DNA from: Aureibacter tunicatorum
GTDB taxonomy: Bacteria > Bacteroidota > Bacteroidia > Cytophagales > Cyclobacteriaceae
DNA length: 64,000 nucleotides
Direction: 5' to 3'
NCBI RefSeq assembly: GCF_036492635.1
Contig: NZ_AP025305.1
Span: 3,100,001 to 3,164,000 of the forward strand
Of the stretch, positions 37,454 through 45,842 are shown in pieces (position 1 is the first letter of the stretch; every line of letters starts with the position of its first letter). A program made the position numbers and the translations under genes. The notes beneath the pieces are model-generated. The model did no database searches. It had not been told where the DNA came from and was given only the letters and a program-made list of their open reading frames with translations.

Positions 37454-37480
37454 ATTTGCAAAATTATTGTTATTGCAAAT
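37454..37480. promoter_or_regulatory. Inverted repeat upstream of AraC-type gene 1, possible operator
   Basis: ATTTGCAA (37454-37461) and TTGCAAAT (37473-37480) are perfect inverted copies with an 11-bp spacer, putting half-site centres about two helical turns apart. They end 15 bp before the start codon, a fitting place for autoregulation. No such repeat is seen before the paralogue that starts at 39165. Confidence 0.4.
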
Positions 37481-37495
37481 ATTAAATGACTGATC

Positions 37496-38470
37496 ATGAA
37501 AGAACTGGTATTTGAAATTAAAGATATCAAGAAGCAACTTGATATTTGGAAAAATATTTTTGGAGGAGAAATCAAAGGCAACTCGCTTGAGACTTCCATT
37601 GGCACAGCTAAATTTTACAAATTCGATTTTCATGACGTCCTCGTGCTCAAAGCAAAAACCAACGAGGCTTGGCATATTAAAAGAATTCAACAAAACGACT
37701 CCAACCTTTTACTCATTCGTTTTTCAAATACTATTAATTTTCCAGAAGCGATGAGTTCTCTAAATGATTTGGAAGAATTTGGCGTGGAAAATGTCAAAGA
37801 GGCTAACATACTTTTTACCAATATCGATAATGAATACCTGCTTTCCGAACCTACTATCTTTCAAAATGTAGTCATTAGAATTCAAAAAGATCAAATATTT
37901 CGATTCATACCCAAAGACCACCCATTGCAAGAAGTCTTCACTTCCAATAAACGTTTTTACTGGTATGAATCATTTTCACCTTCCATCCTAAGACTTCACA
38001 AGCAAATTCTATTGCCTTCCGATAATAATCCTGAACTTATCAATCACAATCTAATCTATGGTCAATCATGGGAAATGCTTACCCTTTTCATGCAAAAACT
38101 TATCTTCAGAAACGCCGAAAACTATCATGAAATAGACGAAAAGCATATTGAGAAAATTCAGCAAGCTAAAAACATGCTACTCAACAATCTCGCAAAGCCA
38201 ATATCTCTGGAAGAAATTTCTAAAAGTGTTGGCTTGGGTAAAACATCACTTCAGAAGTACTTTAAAATCGTTTATGGCCTCAGCATGCATAAATTCTTTC
38301 AAAAGTATCGAATGAATGAAGCCAGAGATATGATTCTCTCAGGAAAATACAATGTAAGCGAAGCTGCTATTAATGTAGGATATATTCACTTCAGTTATTT
38401 CGCCGCTGAATTCAAAAAACATTTCGGTGTTTACCCTAGTGAATTAAGAAACAATGCTAAAAAACGTTAA
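37496..38470 (+). CDS. AraC-family regulator with an unrecognised N-terminal domain, paralogue 1
   Basis: A 324-residue protein. The C-terminal 100 residues are an AraC-type double helix-turn-helix (ISLEEISKSVGLGKTSLQKY and AINVGYIHFSYFAAEFKKHFG). The N-terminal 200 residues (MKELVFEIKDIKKQLDIWKN ... FYWYESFSPSILRLHKQI) match no cupin sensor motif that I recognise but are clearly shared with the paralogue at 39165-40124. The domain is likely to sense a ligand. Proximity to the sulfatase and GH2 genes hints at glycan-dependent control, an inference only. Confidence 0.82.
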   Translation: MKELVFEIKDIKKQLDIWKNIFGGEIKGNSLETSIGTAKFYKFDFHDVLVLKAKTNEAWHIKRIQQNDSNLLLIRFSNTINFPEAMSSLNDLEEFGVENVKEANILFTNIDNEYLLSEPTIFQNVVIRIQKDQIFRFIPKDHPLQEVFTSNKRFYWYESFSPSILRLHKQILLPSDNNPELINHNLIYGQSWEMLTLFMQKLIFRNAENYHEIDEKHIEKIQQAKNMLLNNLAKPISLEEISKSVGLGKTSLQKYFKIVYGLSMHKFFQKYRMNEARDMILSGKYNVSEAAINVGYIHFSYFAAEFKKHFGVYPSELRNNAKKR

Positions 38471-38574
38471 AGCGAATTTTTAAGCTAATTCAATAACTTT
38501 TTGCGTCAGCGCAATAAGCCTCTTATTCATAGCTTTGTAAAAACAATGGAGAATTGCTGTGTTAAGCCTCGAAG

Positions 38575-38600
38575 CTTATTCCAATACAAATTGGAATAAG
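38575..38600. other. Perfect 11-bp hairpin with 4-nt loop
   Basis: CTTATTCCAAT (38575-38585) pairs with ATTGGAATAAG (38590-38600) around an ACAA loop. No T-run follows on either strand, so it is not a classic terminator. It could be an operator for a dimeric regulator, perhaps one of the flanking AraC-type proteins, or part of an RNA. Confidence 0.5.
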
Positions 38601-38677
38601 TCAGCCACTTTGCCGTGACTGTCATCGAAGCGAAACAGTCAATAAAAATTGACAACCCAACATAGCTTATCCCCCTG

Positions 38678-38714
38678 AAGTCTGGCATAGTACCCCCTAC
38701 TTATCGCCAGACTT
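38678..38714. other. CCCCC-loop hairpin, copy A
   Basis: Arms 38678-38692 and 38698-38714 pair with two single-base bulges around a CCCCC loop. The core reads GGCATA...CCCCC...TTATCGCC. A related hairpin sits at 41811-41849 after the sulfatase gene. It ends 25 bp before the possible 33-codon gene. Confidence 0.5.
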
Positions 38715-38739
38715 TACCCCTAACTTAAATTGAGCAATT

Positions 38740-38841
38740 ATGAATAATTCAAAGACAAGTTTCAAAACATTAGACTATCTCGACAAAGCTCCGTATAGAT
38801 TCGAAAGAAAAATTGGAGACGTTGAAATTGATTTATTATGA
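38740..38841 (+). CDS. Possible 33-residue peptide gene
   Basis: ATG at 38740 to TGA at 38839-38841. The peptide is hydrophilic (starts MNNSKTSFKTLDYLDKAPYR and ends GDVEIDLL) with mixed charge, no signal peptide and no Cys. A structured hairpin ends 25 bp upstream and two hairpins follow 13 and 44 bp downstream, like the boundaries of a small gene. There is no recognisable ribosome binding site or homologue known to me, so this may be chance. Confidence 0.3.
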   Translation: MNNSKTSFKTLDYLDKAPYRFERKIGDVEIDLL

Positions 38842-38853
38842 TTGATTCTCATA

Positions 38854-38909
38854 GCCAAGGCTGCTGAACTTTATTCCTTGGCACTGCCCCCTGATAATTC
38901 ATGGGGGCA
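38854..38909 (+). terminator. Two consecutive hairpins after the small ORF
   Basis: GCCAAGG/CCTTGGC (38854-38860, 38876-38882) and TGCCCCC/GGGGGCA (38885-38891, 38903-38909) are stacked head to tail. The second is GC-rich and followed by ACTTTCTCT, a weak T-rich tail. They may end a short transcript. Confidence 0.35.
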
Positions 38910-39164
38910 ACTTTCTCTAAAGCTATTTTAATACAAAACATCGTGAGAGGTTTGACGAATAGCTTTTTTAATGTGGAACACAATCCATTTTTTACTTATA
39001 ACAGCTTACGTGGTGCTTAATCTCAAGCTGCGGTCCAAACTAACATTTTCAGTTTCGGGCTGCGGCTTTTTACCAAAATCTCTTTCTTTCAAAGAAAAAC
39101 AAGCCTAATACGCAACTGTACACTGCATATAAAGTATACATTAAAGCACCATCAAAGGCTAAGT

Positions 39165-40124
39165 ATGAAAGAATTTGTGTTTGAAATCACCGATTTACAT
39201 GAACAATTGAAAATATGGCAAACTTTATTCGGTGGTGAAATCATGGACAACACGCTACACAGCCCTCTAGGAATTGTTGAATGTTACGAATTTGACACCC
39301 ATGACATCCTTATCATGAAAGCGAAAGCGAAGGAACCCTGGTTTATGAAAAGAATCCAGCAACCGGACATGACTTTCTACCCCATTTGGTTTACCAACAC
39401 ATTCAGCTTTTCAGAAGTAATGGACAATGTGAACGATCTTGATGATTTCAATATTACCAAATCCAATGACGCCGGCATACTTTTCACCAATTTCAGCAAT
39501 AATATAGCCTTTGAATCACCCGCTATCTTCCATAATGTTGTCGTACGTCTGAGAAAAAACCTTATTTTCGAATTCGTGCCTGAAGATCACCCTTTGGTGA
39601 ATATTTTTAAAAAAGACAAACCATTCTACTGGTATGAATCCTTTTCTCCCGCCATCAACAGCTTGTATAAACAAATCATGTTTCCGCCTTCCAATTACAG
39701 CAAAAAGATCACTCGAAATATCCTGAAAGCGCAATCTTGGGAATTGATCAGCCACTTTTTTGAAAAGCTCCTTAACAGAGACAAAAGCCAATTCCATAAT
39801 ATTGGCGAAGCGTACATAGATAAAATACAAATGGCTAAAACATTGCTCTTGAAAAATCTGCACAAGCCTATATCTTTGGACCAACTAAGCCAAGAAGTTG
39901 GCTTAAGCAAAACCAGCTTGCAAAAATACTTCAAAATAGTCTTTGGAATGAGCGTGCATAAGTTCTTTCAAAATTATCGAATGGACATGGCTCGAAACAT
40001 GATTCTATCCGGCAAATGCAATGTCGGAGAAGCGGCAATCAACGTTGGCTATCTTCACTTTGGCCATTTCTCCGCAGAGTTCAAAAAAAAATTCGGAGTA
40101 TTACCTAGCGAACTGAGCCAATAA
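39165..40124 (+). CDS. AraC-family regulator with an unrecognised N-terminal domain, paralogue 2
   Basis: A 319-residue paralogue of the regulator at 37496-38470, similar along its whole length: shared IW...FGGEI near residue 20, ILFTN near 108, DHPL and FYWYESFSP near 145-165, and the same HTH pair (ISLDQLSQEVGLSKTSLQKY; AINVGYLHFGHFSAEFKKKFG). The sulfatase gene starts 104 bp downstream on the same strand, so it is the likelier local regulator of glycan genes. The duplication suggests two related ligands or a regulator/antagonist pair. Confidence 0.82.
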   Translation: MKEFVFEITDLHEQLKIWQTLFGGEIMDNTLHSPLGIVECYEFDTHDILIMKAKAKEPWFMKRIQQPDMTFYPIWFTNTFSFSEVMDNVNDLDDFNITKSNDAGILFTNFSNNIAFESPAIFHNVVVRLRKNLIFEFVPEDHPLVNIFKKDKPFYWYESFSPAINSLYKQIMFPPSNYSKKITRNILKAQSWELISHFFEKLLNRDKSQFHNIGEAYIDKIQMAKTLLLKNLHKPISLDQLSQEVGLSKTSLQKYFKIVFGMSVHKFFQNYRMDMARNMILSGKCNVGEAAINVGYLHFGHFSAEFKKKFGVLPSELSQ

Positions 40125-40199
40125 TGCCAAAATTTGTTAACGCGATATAATCGGATAACAGCACACTTTTTTGGAGCAACAAGAAGGATTTCATCCCAA

Positions 40200-40207
40200 T
40201 ATATTTG
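40200..40207 (+). promoter_or_regulatory. Candidate -7 element for the sulfatase gene
   Basis: TATATTTG fits the TAnnTTTG consensus exactly, 21 nt before the ATG at 40229. A transcript starting a few bases downstream would exclude the alternative TTG start at 40205, which supports the chosen ATG. No well-spaced -33 TTTG is evident. Confidence 0.4.
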
Positions 40208-40228
40208 TACAAACAACAAATTAGTACA

Positions 40229-41794
40229 ATGAAAGCACCAAAAATATTGAACGGAGCAGGCTTGGGAGCTGCTTTGTTAGCAAGTGCATTCGCTCAAGAA
40301 TCAACTGCTAAACCTTCCAAAAACAGTGACAAACCCAACATTCTAGTCATTTGGGGTGACGATATAGGAATATCCAATATAAGCTCATACTCTGACGGTA
40401 TAATGGGATACAAAACACCAAATATCGACAGAATCGCCAATGAAGGAATCAGATTCACTGATTACTACGCTGAGCAATCATCAACCGCAGGAAGGTCGGC
40501 TTTTATCACAGGTCAAACTCCAGTGAGAACGGGATTGACCAAAGTAGGCATGCCTGGAGCAGAATTGGGCATTCAACCTGAGGATGCGACAATCGCCGAA
40601 ATGCTTAAGCCTTTGGGCTATGCAACAGGACAATTCGGAAAAAATCACTTGGGTGACCGAGATGAATTTCTTCCTACGAATCATGGTTTCGACATTTTCT
40701 TCGGAAACCTCTATCACCTAAATGCTGAGGAAGAGCCTGAACATCCCGATTATCCTACCGATCCTGAATTCGCCAAAAGATTTGGCCCTAGAGGAGTTCT
40801 AAAATCCACTTCGGACGGAAAAATCGAAGATACAGGTCCATTGACGAAGAAAAGGATGGAAACCTGTGATGAGGAATTCTTGAACGCCACTATCGATTTT
40901 ATCAAAGAAAAAGTCGACGACGATCAACCGTTCTTCACATGGTTCAATACTACTGGAATGCACTTTCCGACATATCCAAGACCTGAGATACAAGGTCAAT
41001 CAGGGCAAGGCTTTTACAACGACGCCATGATGGAACATGATAAAATGGTTGGACAGCTGCTAGACCTTCTGGACGAATTGGGGATAGCTGAAAATACGAT
41101 CGTAATTTATTCCACAGATAATGGTCCTCACTTCAACATGTGGCCTGACGGAGCAATCACTCCTTTCAAATCTGAAAAGAACACCAACTGGGAAGGTGGA
41201 TACAGAGTGCCTGCCATGGTCAGATGGCCTGAAAAAATCAAATCTGGGCAAATCAGCAACGAAGTAATGTCTCACCTTGACTGGGCTCCAACATTGCTAG
41301 CCGCCGCCGGAAATCCAAATGTAAAGCAACAATTATTGGATGGAAAATTTGAAGCTAATGGCAAAACATTCCGCAACCACTTGGATGGCTACAACTTCTT
41401 GCCTTACCTTACCGGCAAGGATGACAAAGGTCCTCGCGAGAACTTCTTCTATTTCAATGATGACGGCATGCCTGTAGGAATGAGAATGGGAGATTGGAAA
41501 ATGGCTTTCGCGGAACAAAGAGCCAAAGGCCTTGACGTTTGGGCAGAGCCTTTCACAGTGCTAAGAGTTCCTCATGTAATCAATCTAAGAAGGGATCCAT
41601 TTGAAAGAGCTATAGAGCATTCTGACAATTATCAGAAATTCAGATTAGATCGCGCATTCTTATTATACAAAGCTCAAGATGAAATGGCAAAGTTCCTAAG
41701 CACATTTATTGAATATCCGCCAAGTCAACGCCCTGCAAGTTTTAGCATTGATCAAATCGCCGAGAAATTCTTGCAGCCAAAAGAAAATAAGTAA
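40229..41794 (+). CDS. Exported sulfatase (formylglycine-dependent, Ser-type)
   Basis: 521 residues from the ATG at 40229, with a hydrophobic export signal (about 8-24, ending AFAQ). The metal site begins NILVIWGDDIG. The formylglycine site reads S-T-A-G-R at Ser85 (STAGRSAFITGQ), so activation would need an anaerobic-type Ser-oxidising maturase (anSME), and the usual Pro is Ala. Further motifs are FGKNHLGD, GMHFPTYP, YSTDNGPH and EGGYRVPAMVRWP. It probably removes sulfate esters from a marine polysaccharide or another sulfated compound. It stands next to the AraC paralogue and faces a GH2 glycosidase gene. No maturase gene is in the window. Confidence 0.9.
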   Translation: MKAPKILNGAGLGAALLASAFAQESTAKPSKNSDKPNILVIWGDDIGISNISSYSDGIMGYKTPNIDRIANEGIRFTDYYAEQSSTAGRSAFITGQTPVRTGLTKVGMPGAELGIQPEDATIAEMLKPLGYATGQFGKNHLGDRDEFLPTNHGFDIFFGNLYHLNAEEEPEHPDYPTDPEFAKRFGPRGVLKSTSDGKIEDTGPLTKKRMETCDEEFLNATIDFIKEKVDDDQPFFTWFNTTGMHFPTYPRPEIQGQSGQGFYNDAMMEHDKMVGQLLDLLDELGIAENTIVIYSTDNGPHFNMWPDGAITPFKSEKNTNWEGGYRVPAMVRWPEKIKSGQISNEVMSHLDWAPTLLAAAGNPNVKQQLLDGKFEANGKTFRNHLDGYNFLPYLTGKDDKGPRENFFYFNDDGMPVGMRMGDWKMAFAEQRAKGLDVWAEPFTVLRVPHVINLRRDPFERAIEHSDNYQKFRLDRAFLLYKAQDEMAKFLSTFIEYPPSQRPASFSIDQIAEKFLQPKENK

Positions 41795-41810
41795 GTTCCA
41801 CTTATCTATC

Positions 41811-41849
41811 ATAGGCTTGGCGTATGCCCCCAGCATATCGCCGGCCTAT
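41811..41849. other. CCCCC-loop hairpin, copy B
   Basis: Arms 41811-41827 and 41833-41849 pair over about 15 bp with one bulge and one small internal loop around CCCCA. The core GGCGTA...CCCCC...ATATCGCC closely parallels the hairpin at 38678-38714. It starts 17 bp after the sulfatase stop and could be a first terminator or RNA-stability element. Confidence 0.5.
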
Positions 41850-41939
41850 AATATTTTCACACAACGCGATACTCCAATAAAAAACGAATATCGCACATTA
41901 AGCGTCTAACAGTACTCTAATTGTTTAGACATCAATATT

Positions 41940-41983
41940 TCTGCGACTCAACCTGAAATGCAAATCGAGTCGCAGATTTTTTT
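41940..41983 (+). terminator. Intrinsic terminator downstream of the sulfatase gene
   Basis: Perfect 10-bp arms TCTGCGACTC (41940-41949) and GAGTCGCAGA (41967-41976) with a 17-nt loop are followed by seven T residues (41977-41983). It stops plus-strand transcription before the convergent GH2 gene. Confidence 0.85.
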
Positions 41984-42006
41984 ATCTACAACTTACTGGA
42001 GTAATA

Positions 42007-42042
42007 ATTAAAAAAGCTCGCCTAAATTAAAAAGCGAGCTTT
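42007..42042 (-). terminator. Intrinsic terminator of the GH2 gene
   Basis: Nine-base-pair arms (42034-42042 and 42013-42021) with a 12-nt loop are followed on the minus strand by a T-rich run. It lies 25 bp past the GH2 stop codon and is back-to-back with the sulfatase terminator. Confidence 0.8.
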
Positions 42043-42067
42043 GTTATACTACTGAATTAATTTCATT

Positions 42068-45000
42068 CTACTTTCCTTTTTCAATCAAATAATCCAGCAC
42101 ATTGACTAACAATTTCGCTGGAATAGGGTCATTCTCCGCTGTATTCAACTCCAACTCGCTGGCGATAATAACATTACCACCCTTGTCAATCTCAACCATA
42201 GGAGCGCCGCTATATTTTGGCAAATATTTGGATGCTCCCATTAGGTATGAATGCGTTCGAATAAATGTTGCCAATGGTTTTACGCTTTTAGAGTCAGGAT
42301 CAATACAAAATGATCTTCTCACTATTCCAAGGACTTCATTTTCACCCATTGTCCACCAACTCATTTCCATTCGTTTGATTCCGTCAAATACAGGATGATC
42401 CTCTTCAGACATATTCGCAAATCGTCCTTTTCTTAAATAATAATGATTGAAATCGCCTGCCATCATATGCTCCATATGATGAGCCGGGTGCAATAATAAA
42501 ACACCTGTTCCATTGGATGCCATAGTTGATAAATCGCCAAGGTTGTAGAACTCCTCATATTGAGAATCAAGATTAGCCGCAACCAATACATCGACATCGT
42601 AAACTCTTGTCTGAGTCAAATCTTTCAACTCAATAAAATCAATACCTAAACTTTCAAATGCTTGTTTGGTCTCTCCAGTTGCGTCATACAAACCTATTTT
42701 TTTACCCTCCAATTTTTCTTTCACCTCCAGCCAAGCTCTTTCCGCAACAAGAACAGGGTAGGCATTGGAGGAAATTTTCTTGTTTTCCTTCCATAGCTCC
42801 AACTCAAATTGACAATCAGCTTTGCTTACTGGCAAATCCAATGGAAGCTTTCCTTCAATGTCAACAAATGACTGTCCGCCATGCTCTGTCTTTGGAACAT
42901 CAGCTTCACCTGAGATCAAATCAACACCTTCATGGGATACTTTCCACTTCAACTTCGCATTCTCAATGGACTCGCCATCATGGCTATCATTATTAATGCT
43001 TATTCGTGAAGCAAAATCTGTCCCCGAGAAATAATGTCTTGCATACAACTCAGCACTCACTAATACAGGCGAATAAGCCATTTTCACAGCGTCAAGCACT
43101 GGGTAAGGCTGGATTTTATCAGCGTAAATCACATCTTTAAACCATGTCAAATTGGCAAATAGGTTCAGACCAGCAGACTCTGGACTTGTTCGTCTCACGG
43201 TTTCAGCAAACTCCTTGGTCAATAGCGCATGCCTTTCCAAACCGTATTTTGGATCCCTATCTTCCCAAGACAAATCACCAATGTATGCATGCGGCACATA
43301 ATGATCGAAAATGTACTTTCTGGTAAAATGTCCATCATCATTATTCGGATATCCTGTTGACGCTTCCTGGCTATAAAAAAGCCTGTCTGGATTGGCTCCA
43401 GGAGTCCAATACATTCTTTTATCCCACTCTCCTTTATATATTTGATAAAAATCCCTGTTGTACCAACAGAAATAGATATGCCTGTCATCCACATCTCCAT
43501 CGTCAATGCCATTAGGCTTAAGATTTTGCTCATAGTCCTCCGGCAATCTTCCATAGCCAGAATCCGCTGAAATCGGCTTTCCGGGATCTAATTTTCGAAT
43601 CTCTTTGATCACATCTGAAATTACAGTCCATTTCTTCACTTTGAATTCCTTGGTCTCATTGTGAGAAAACATCGGAAAGTACATCTCATTATTTATAGTC
43701 CACATCATAATAGACGGGTGATTCCTATACTTCTTGACTAATGCCAGTTGTTCCTCTCTCCATATTTTCAACAGCGATTCGTTTGGCATAAAGTTAGATT
43801 TAATCATCATCCAAGGCCAACTGCCTTCATAACTTACCGCCACGCCTTGCTTGTCAGCCGCATCCATCCAAACTTTAGTAAATGGACTTCCGTGAGTTCT
43901 CGTTGATAATTGATTCCCTTCATTCATGAATTTCATGAACTTGTTCGCCAGCTTTTCATCGTTTGGCCGGATACCGCAAGGAGGATGATTTGCTCCCCAT
44001 GCGTGAAATACTTTTCCATTCAAATAGAACTTATTTCCTTCCTTGGTAAAGGTTCTGAACCCAATATTCAAGTCTTTTGAATCTAAAAGTTGACCATCAT
44101 TTTCTACTAAAACTCTTAATTTATATAAATTCGGCGACCACGGTGTCCAAGGTTTCGGATTTATTTTTCCAGTCTTGCATACAATCTTTCCTGTTCCATT
44201 AACAGCGATCATAATCGACTTTTTTCTCTCGCTCTTGAAAAACAACTTGCCTGTGGACAGATCATAAAGCTCGATCCCAACATTCATAGTTCTCGATCGG
44301 TTGTCCATGTTTTTCAACTCAATTTCCATGTCTCCGCCATCTGTTCTTACATTTGCAAACACATCTGAAATATACGCCTTTTCAGTAGCGACCAATTTCA
44401 CTGGTTGCCAAATGCCTCCTTCTTCTCCATAAAACATTCCTCTTGGCAATGAATTTACCATATCGTTGCTCACTTCTATGGTTACGGCCACAGTCACATT
44501 ATCATCAGCATCGTCAGCTCGTTCCTCATCTCTTGCTCTCACCAAGACAGCCACCAAGTTTTTTCCGGGCTTGATCTTGTCTGTCACATCTATTTCAAAA
44601 TCCCCGAACATTCCAACATGTGAACCTGCCAACTCGCCATTGACATACACTTCAGCAACCTTTGACACGGCATCAAAATGCAAGGAAAACCTTCTGTCTC
44701 CTAAATCTTTGGGCATGTCTATCCATTGCCTATACCAAGCAGACCTAGTTTTATCAGAATCAAAAGTATAAGACTCCACTCTCTTATGCTCCTCATCCAA
44801 ATAATTGTCAGAAGCGCCATAAGTTTTCTTTTTCACGGATTGATGATTCCAATTGCCCGCCAAATTCCAAAATGACGGGACCTGCATAACATGCCAATCA
44901 TCATCCAGCTCGCTCGGCACTGAAGAACTTTTACCTTCTCCAGATTCATAAGTAGGCATGAACAGCCAATCTCCGTCTAGAGAAACCTCTGTTCTTCCAC

Positions 45001-45688
45001 TCTCAAGCTTTACTTTTTTTGTCTTGTACGATTTTCTTTGTTTTTGTCTCAACGTTTCTTTTTGCTGAGCTGATAATTGCGGGCGTTCATAAATATCCAA
45101 AGAAGCTAAAGCTTCAAACTCTGCTTCATCTATACGAGCTACATTAGGTTCAGAGAAGTTTACAGGCAACCAACCGCCACCCAAGACAATTTGCCCATCC
45201 ACTATCGGAAGATCATCCTCCACGGATATTCTAGGTAATTTCTCATCATTCAAAAAAACCAAAATTCGTGATCCATTTTGAACTACTGTGATCTTGTACT
45301 TCTCTCCGGGCTTTGGATTAAAATCAAGCTTCTCCAAGCCCAGCATTTTATCATTTCCTCCAGAAGTGTACCTGTTTAGATAAATATCATTGTTATTGCC
45401 ACCTCTCAATCCGATAGCATATCGATTATTACGATCTTTGTATCCAAACCCACCCCAGATCTGAACTTGTTCCACACCTTTTGGAACTTCCGCCTCAAAA
45501 GAAAATCGCATAGGAGATGCATATGAATCATCATACACAAGCAAACATTCTTTCAAGCTTACGGACTTTTCCGTCCAATTGACATTTCCTCTTCTGATTT
45601 GAGACCATTTTCCTTCAACCAAGGACTGTGAGAAGGCTTGCGCTATAAAAAAGTAGAATAGCGCAATAAAACTTATTCGCTTCATCAT
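42068..45688 (-). CDS. Glycoside hydrolase family 2 enzyme with N-terminal LamG-like domain
   Basis: A 1206-residue protein with a signal peptide ending near residue 20 (AQAFSQ). Residues about 22-190 are a concanavalin-like domain of the DUF1080 type. GH2 jelly-roll and Ig-like domains follow, then a TIM barrel with acid/base Glu668 (TINNEMYF) and likely nucleophile Glu775 (SQEAST). A C-terminal Rossmann-like domain (about 1010-1200, KIGLYDATGETKQ, GVLLLHPAHHMEHM) resembles the non-catalytic domains of some beta-galactosidases. It should be an exported beta-galactosidase/glucuronidase-type enzyme. With the neighbouring sulfatase it suggests degradation of a sulfated galactan or uronan; the exact linkage is not readable. 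Confidence 0.88.
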   Translation of the reverse strand: MMKRISFIALFYFFIAQAFSQSLVEGKWSQIRRGNVNWTEKSVSLKECLLVYDDSYASPMRFSFEAEVPKGVEQVQIWGGFGYKDRNNRYAIGLRGGNNNDIYLNRYTSGGNDKMLGLEKLDFNPKPGEKYKITVVQNGSRILVFLNDEKLPRISVEDDLPIVDGQIVLGGGWLPVNFSEPNVARIDEAEFEALASLDIYERPQLSAQQKETLRQKQRKSYKTKKVKLESGRTEVSLDGDWLFMPTYESGEGKSSSVPSELDDDWHVMQVPSFWNLAGNWNHQSVKKKTYGASDNYLDEEHKRVESYTFDSDKTRSAWYRQWIDMPKDLGDRRFSLHFDAVSKVAEVYVNGELAGSHVGMFGDFEIDVTDKIKPGKNLVAVLVRARDEERADDADDNVTVAVTIEVSNDMVNSLPRGMFYGEEGGIWQPVKLVATEKAYISDVFANVRTDGGDMEIELKNMDNRSRTMNVGIELYDLSTGKLFFKSERKKSIMIAVNGTGKIVCKTGKINPKPWTPWSPNLYKLRVLVENDGQLLDSKDLNIGFRTFTKEGNKFYLNGKVFHAWGANHPPCGIRPNDEKLANKFMKFMNEGNQLSTRTHGSPFTKVWMDAADKQGVAVSYEGSWPWMMIKSNFMPNESLLKIWREEQLALVKKYRNHPSIMMWTINNEMYFPMFSHNETKEFKVKKWTVISDVIKEIRKLDPGKPISADSGYGRLPEDYEQNLKPNGIDDGDVDDRHIYFCWYNRDFYQIYKGEWDKRMYWTPGANPDRLFYSQEASTGYPNNDDGHFTRKYIFDHYVPHAYIGDLSWEDRDPKYGLERHALLTKEFAETVRRTSPESAGLNLFANLTWFKDVIYADKIQPYPVLDAVKMAYSPVLVSAELYARHYFSGTDFASRISINNDSHDGESIENAKLKWKVSHEGVDLISGEADVPKTEHGGQSFVDIEGKLPLDLPVSKADCQFELELWKENKKISSNAYPVLVAERAWLEVKEKLEGKKIGLYDATGETKQAFESLGIDFIELKDLTQTRVYDVDVLVAANLDSQYEEFYNLGDLSTMASNGTGVLLLHPAHHMEHMMAGDFNHYYLRKGRFANMSEEDHPVFDGIKRMEMSWWTMGENEVLGIVRRSFCIDPDSKSVKPLATFIRTHSYLMGASKYLPKYSGAPMVEIDKGGNVIIASELELNTAENDPIPAKLLVNVLDYLIEKGK

Positions 45689-45842
45689 AAATACTGAAAT
45701 TAAAAATCATTACTGTCAGCTTTAGAACGATGAAGCATTCTGTTTACTTGTGAGCATGTTTAAAAAAAGATTCCACATTTTAAGCTCTTAAAAAATAATT
45801 ATCCAGCGATCTCTAATCACAATAAAAATTATTGATTTTGAG

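Larger units (their letters stand above)
38471..39164. other. Hairpin-rich 694-bp region between the AraC paralogues
   Basis: Six inverted repeats lie in order: 38501-38514 (5 bp), 38575-38600 (11 bp perfect, 4-nt loop), 38617-38640 (6 bp), 38678-38714 (about 15 bp with two bulges, CCCCC loop), 38854-38882 (7 bp) and 38885-38909 (7 bp, GC-only core). A possible 33-codon gene sits between the fourth and fifth. This is denser than any other gap in the window and may encode a structured RNA or a small transcription unit. Confidence 0.5.
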
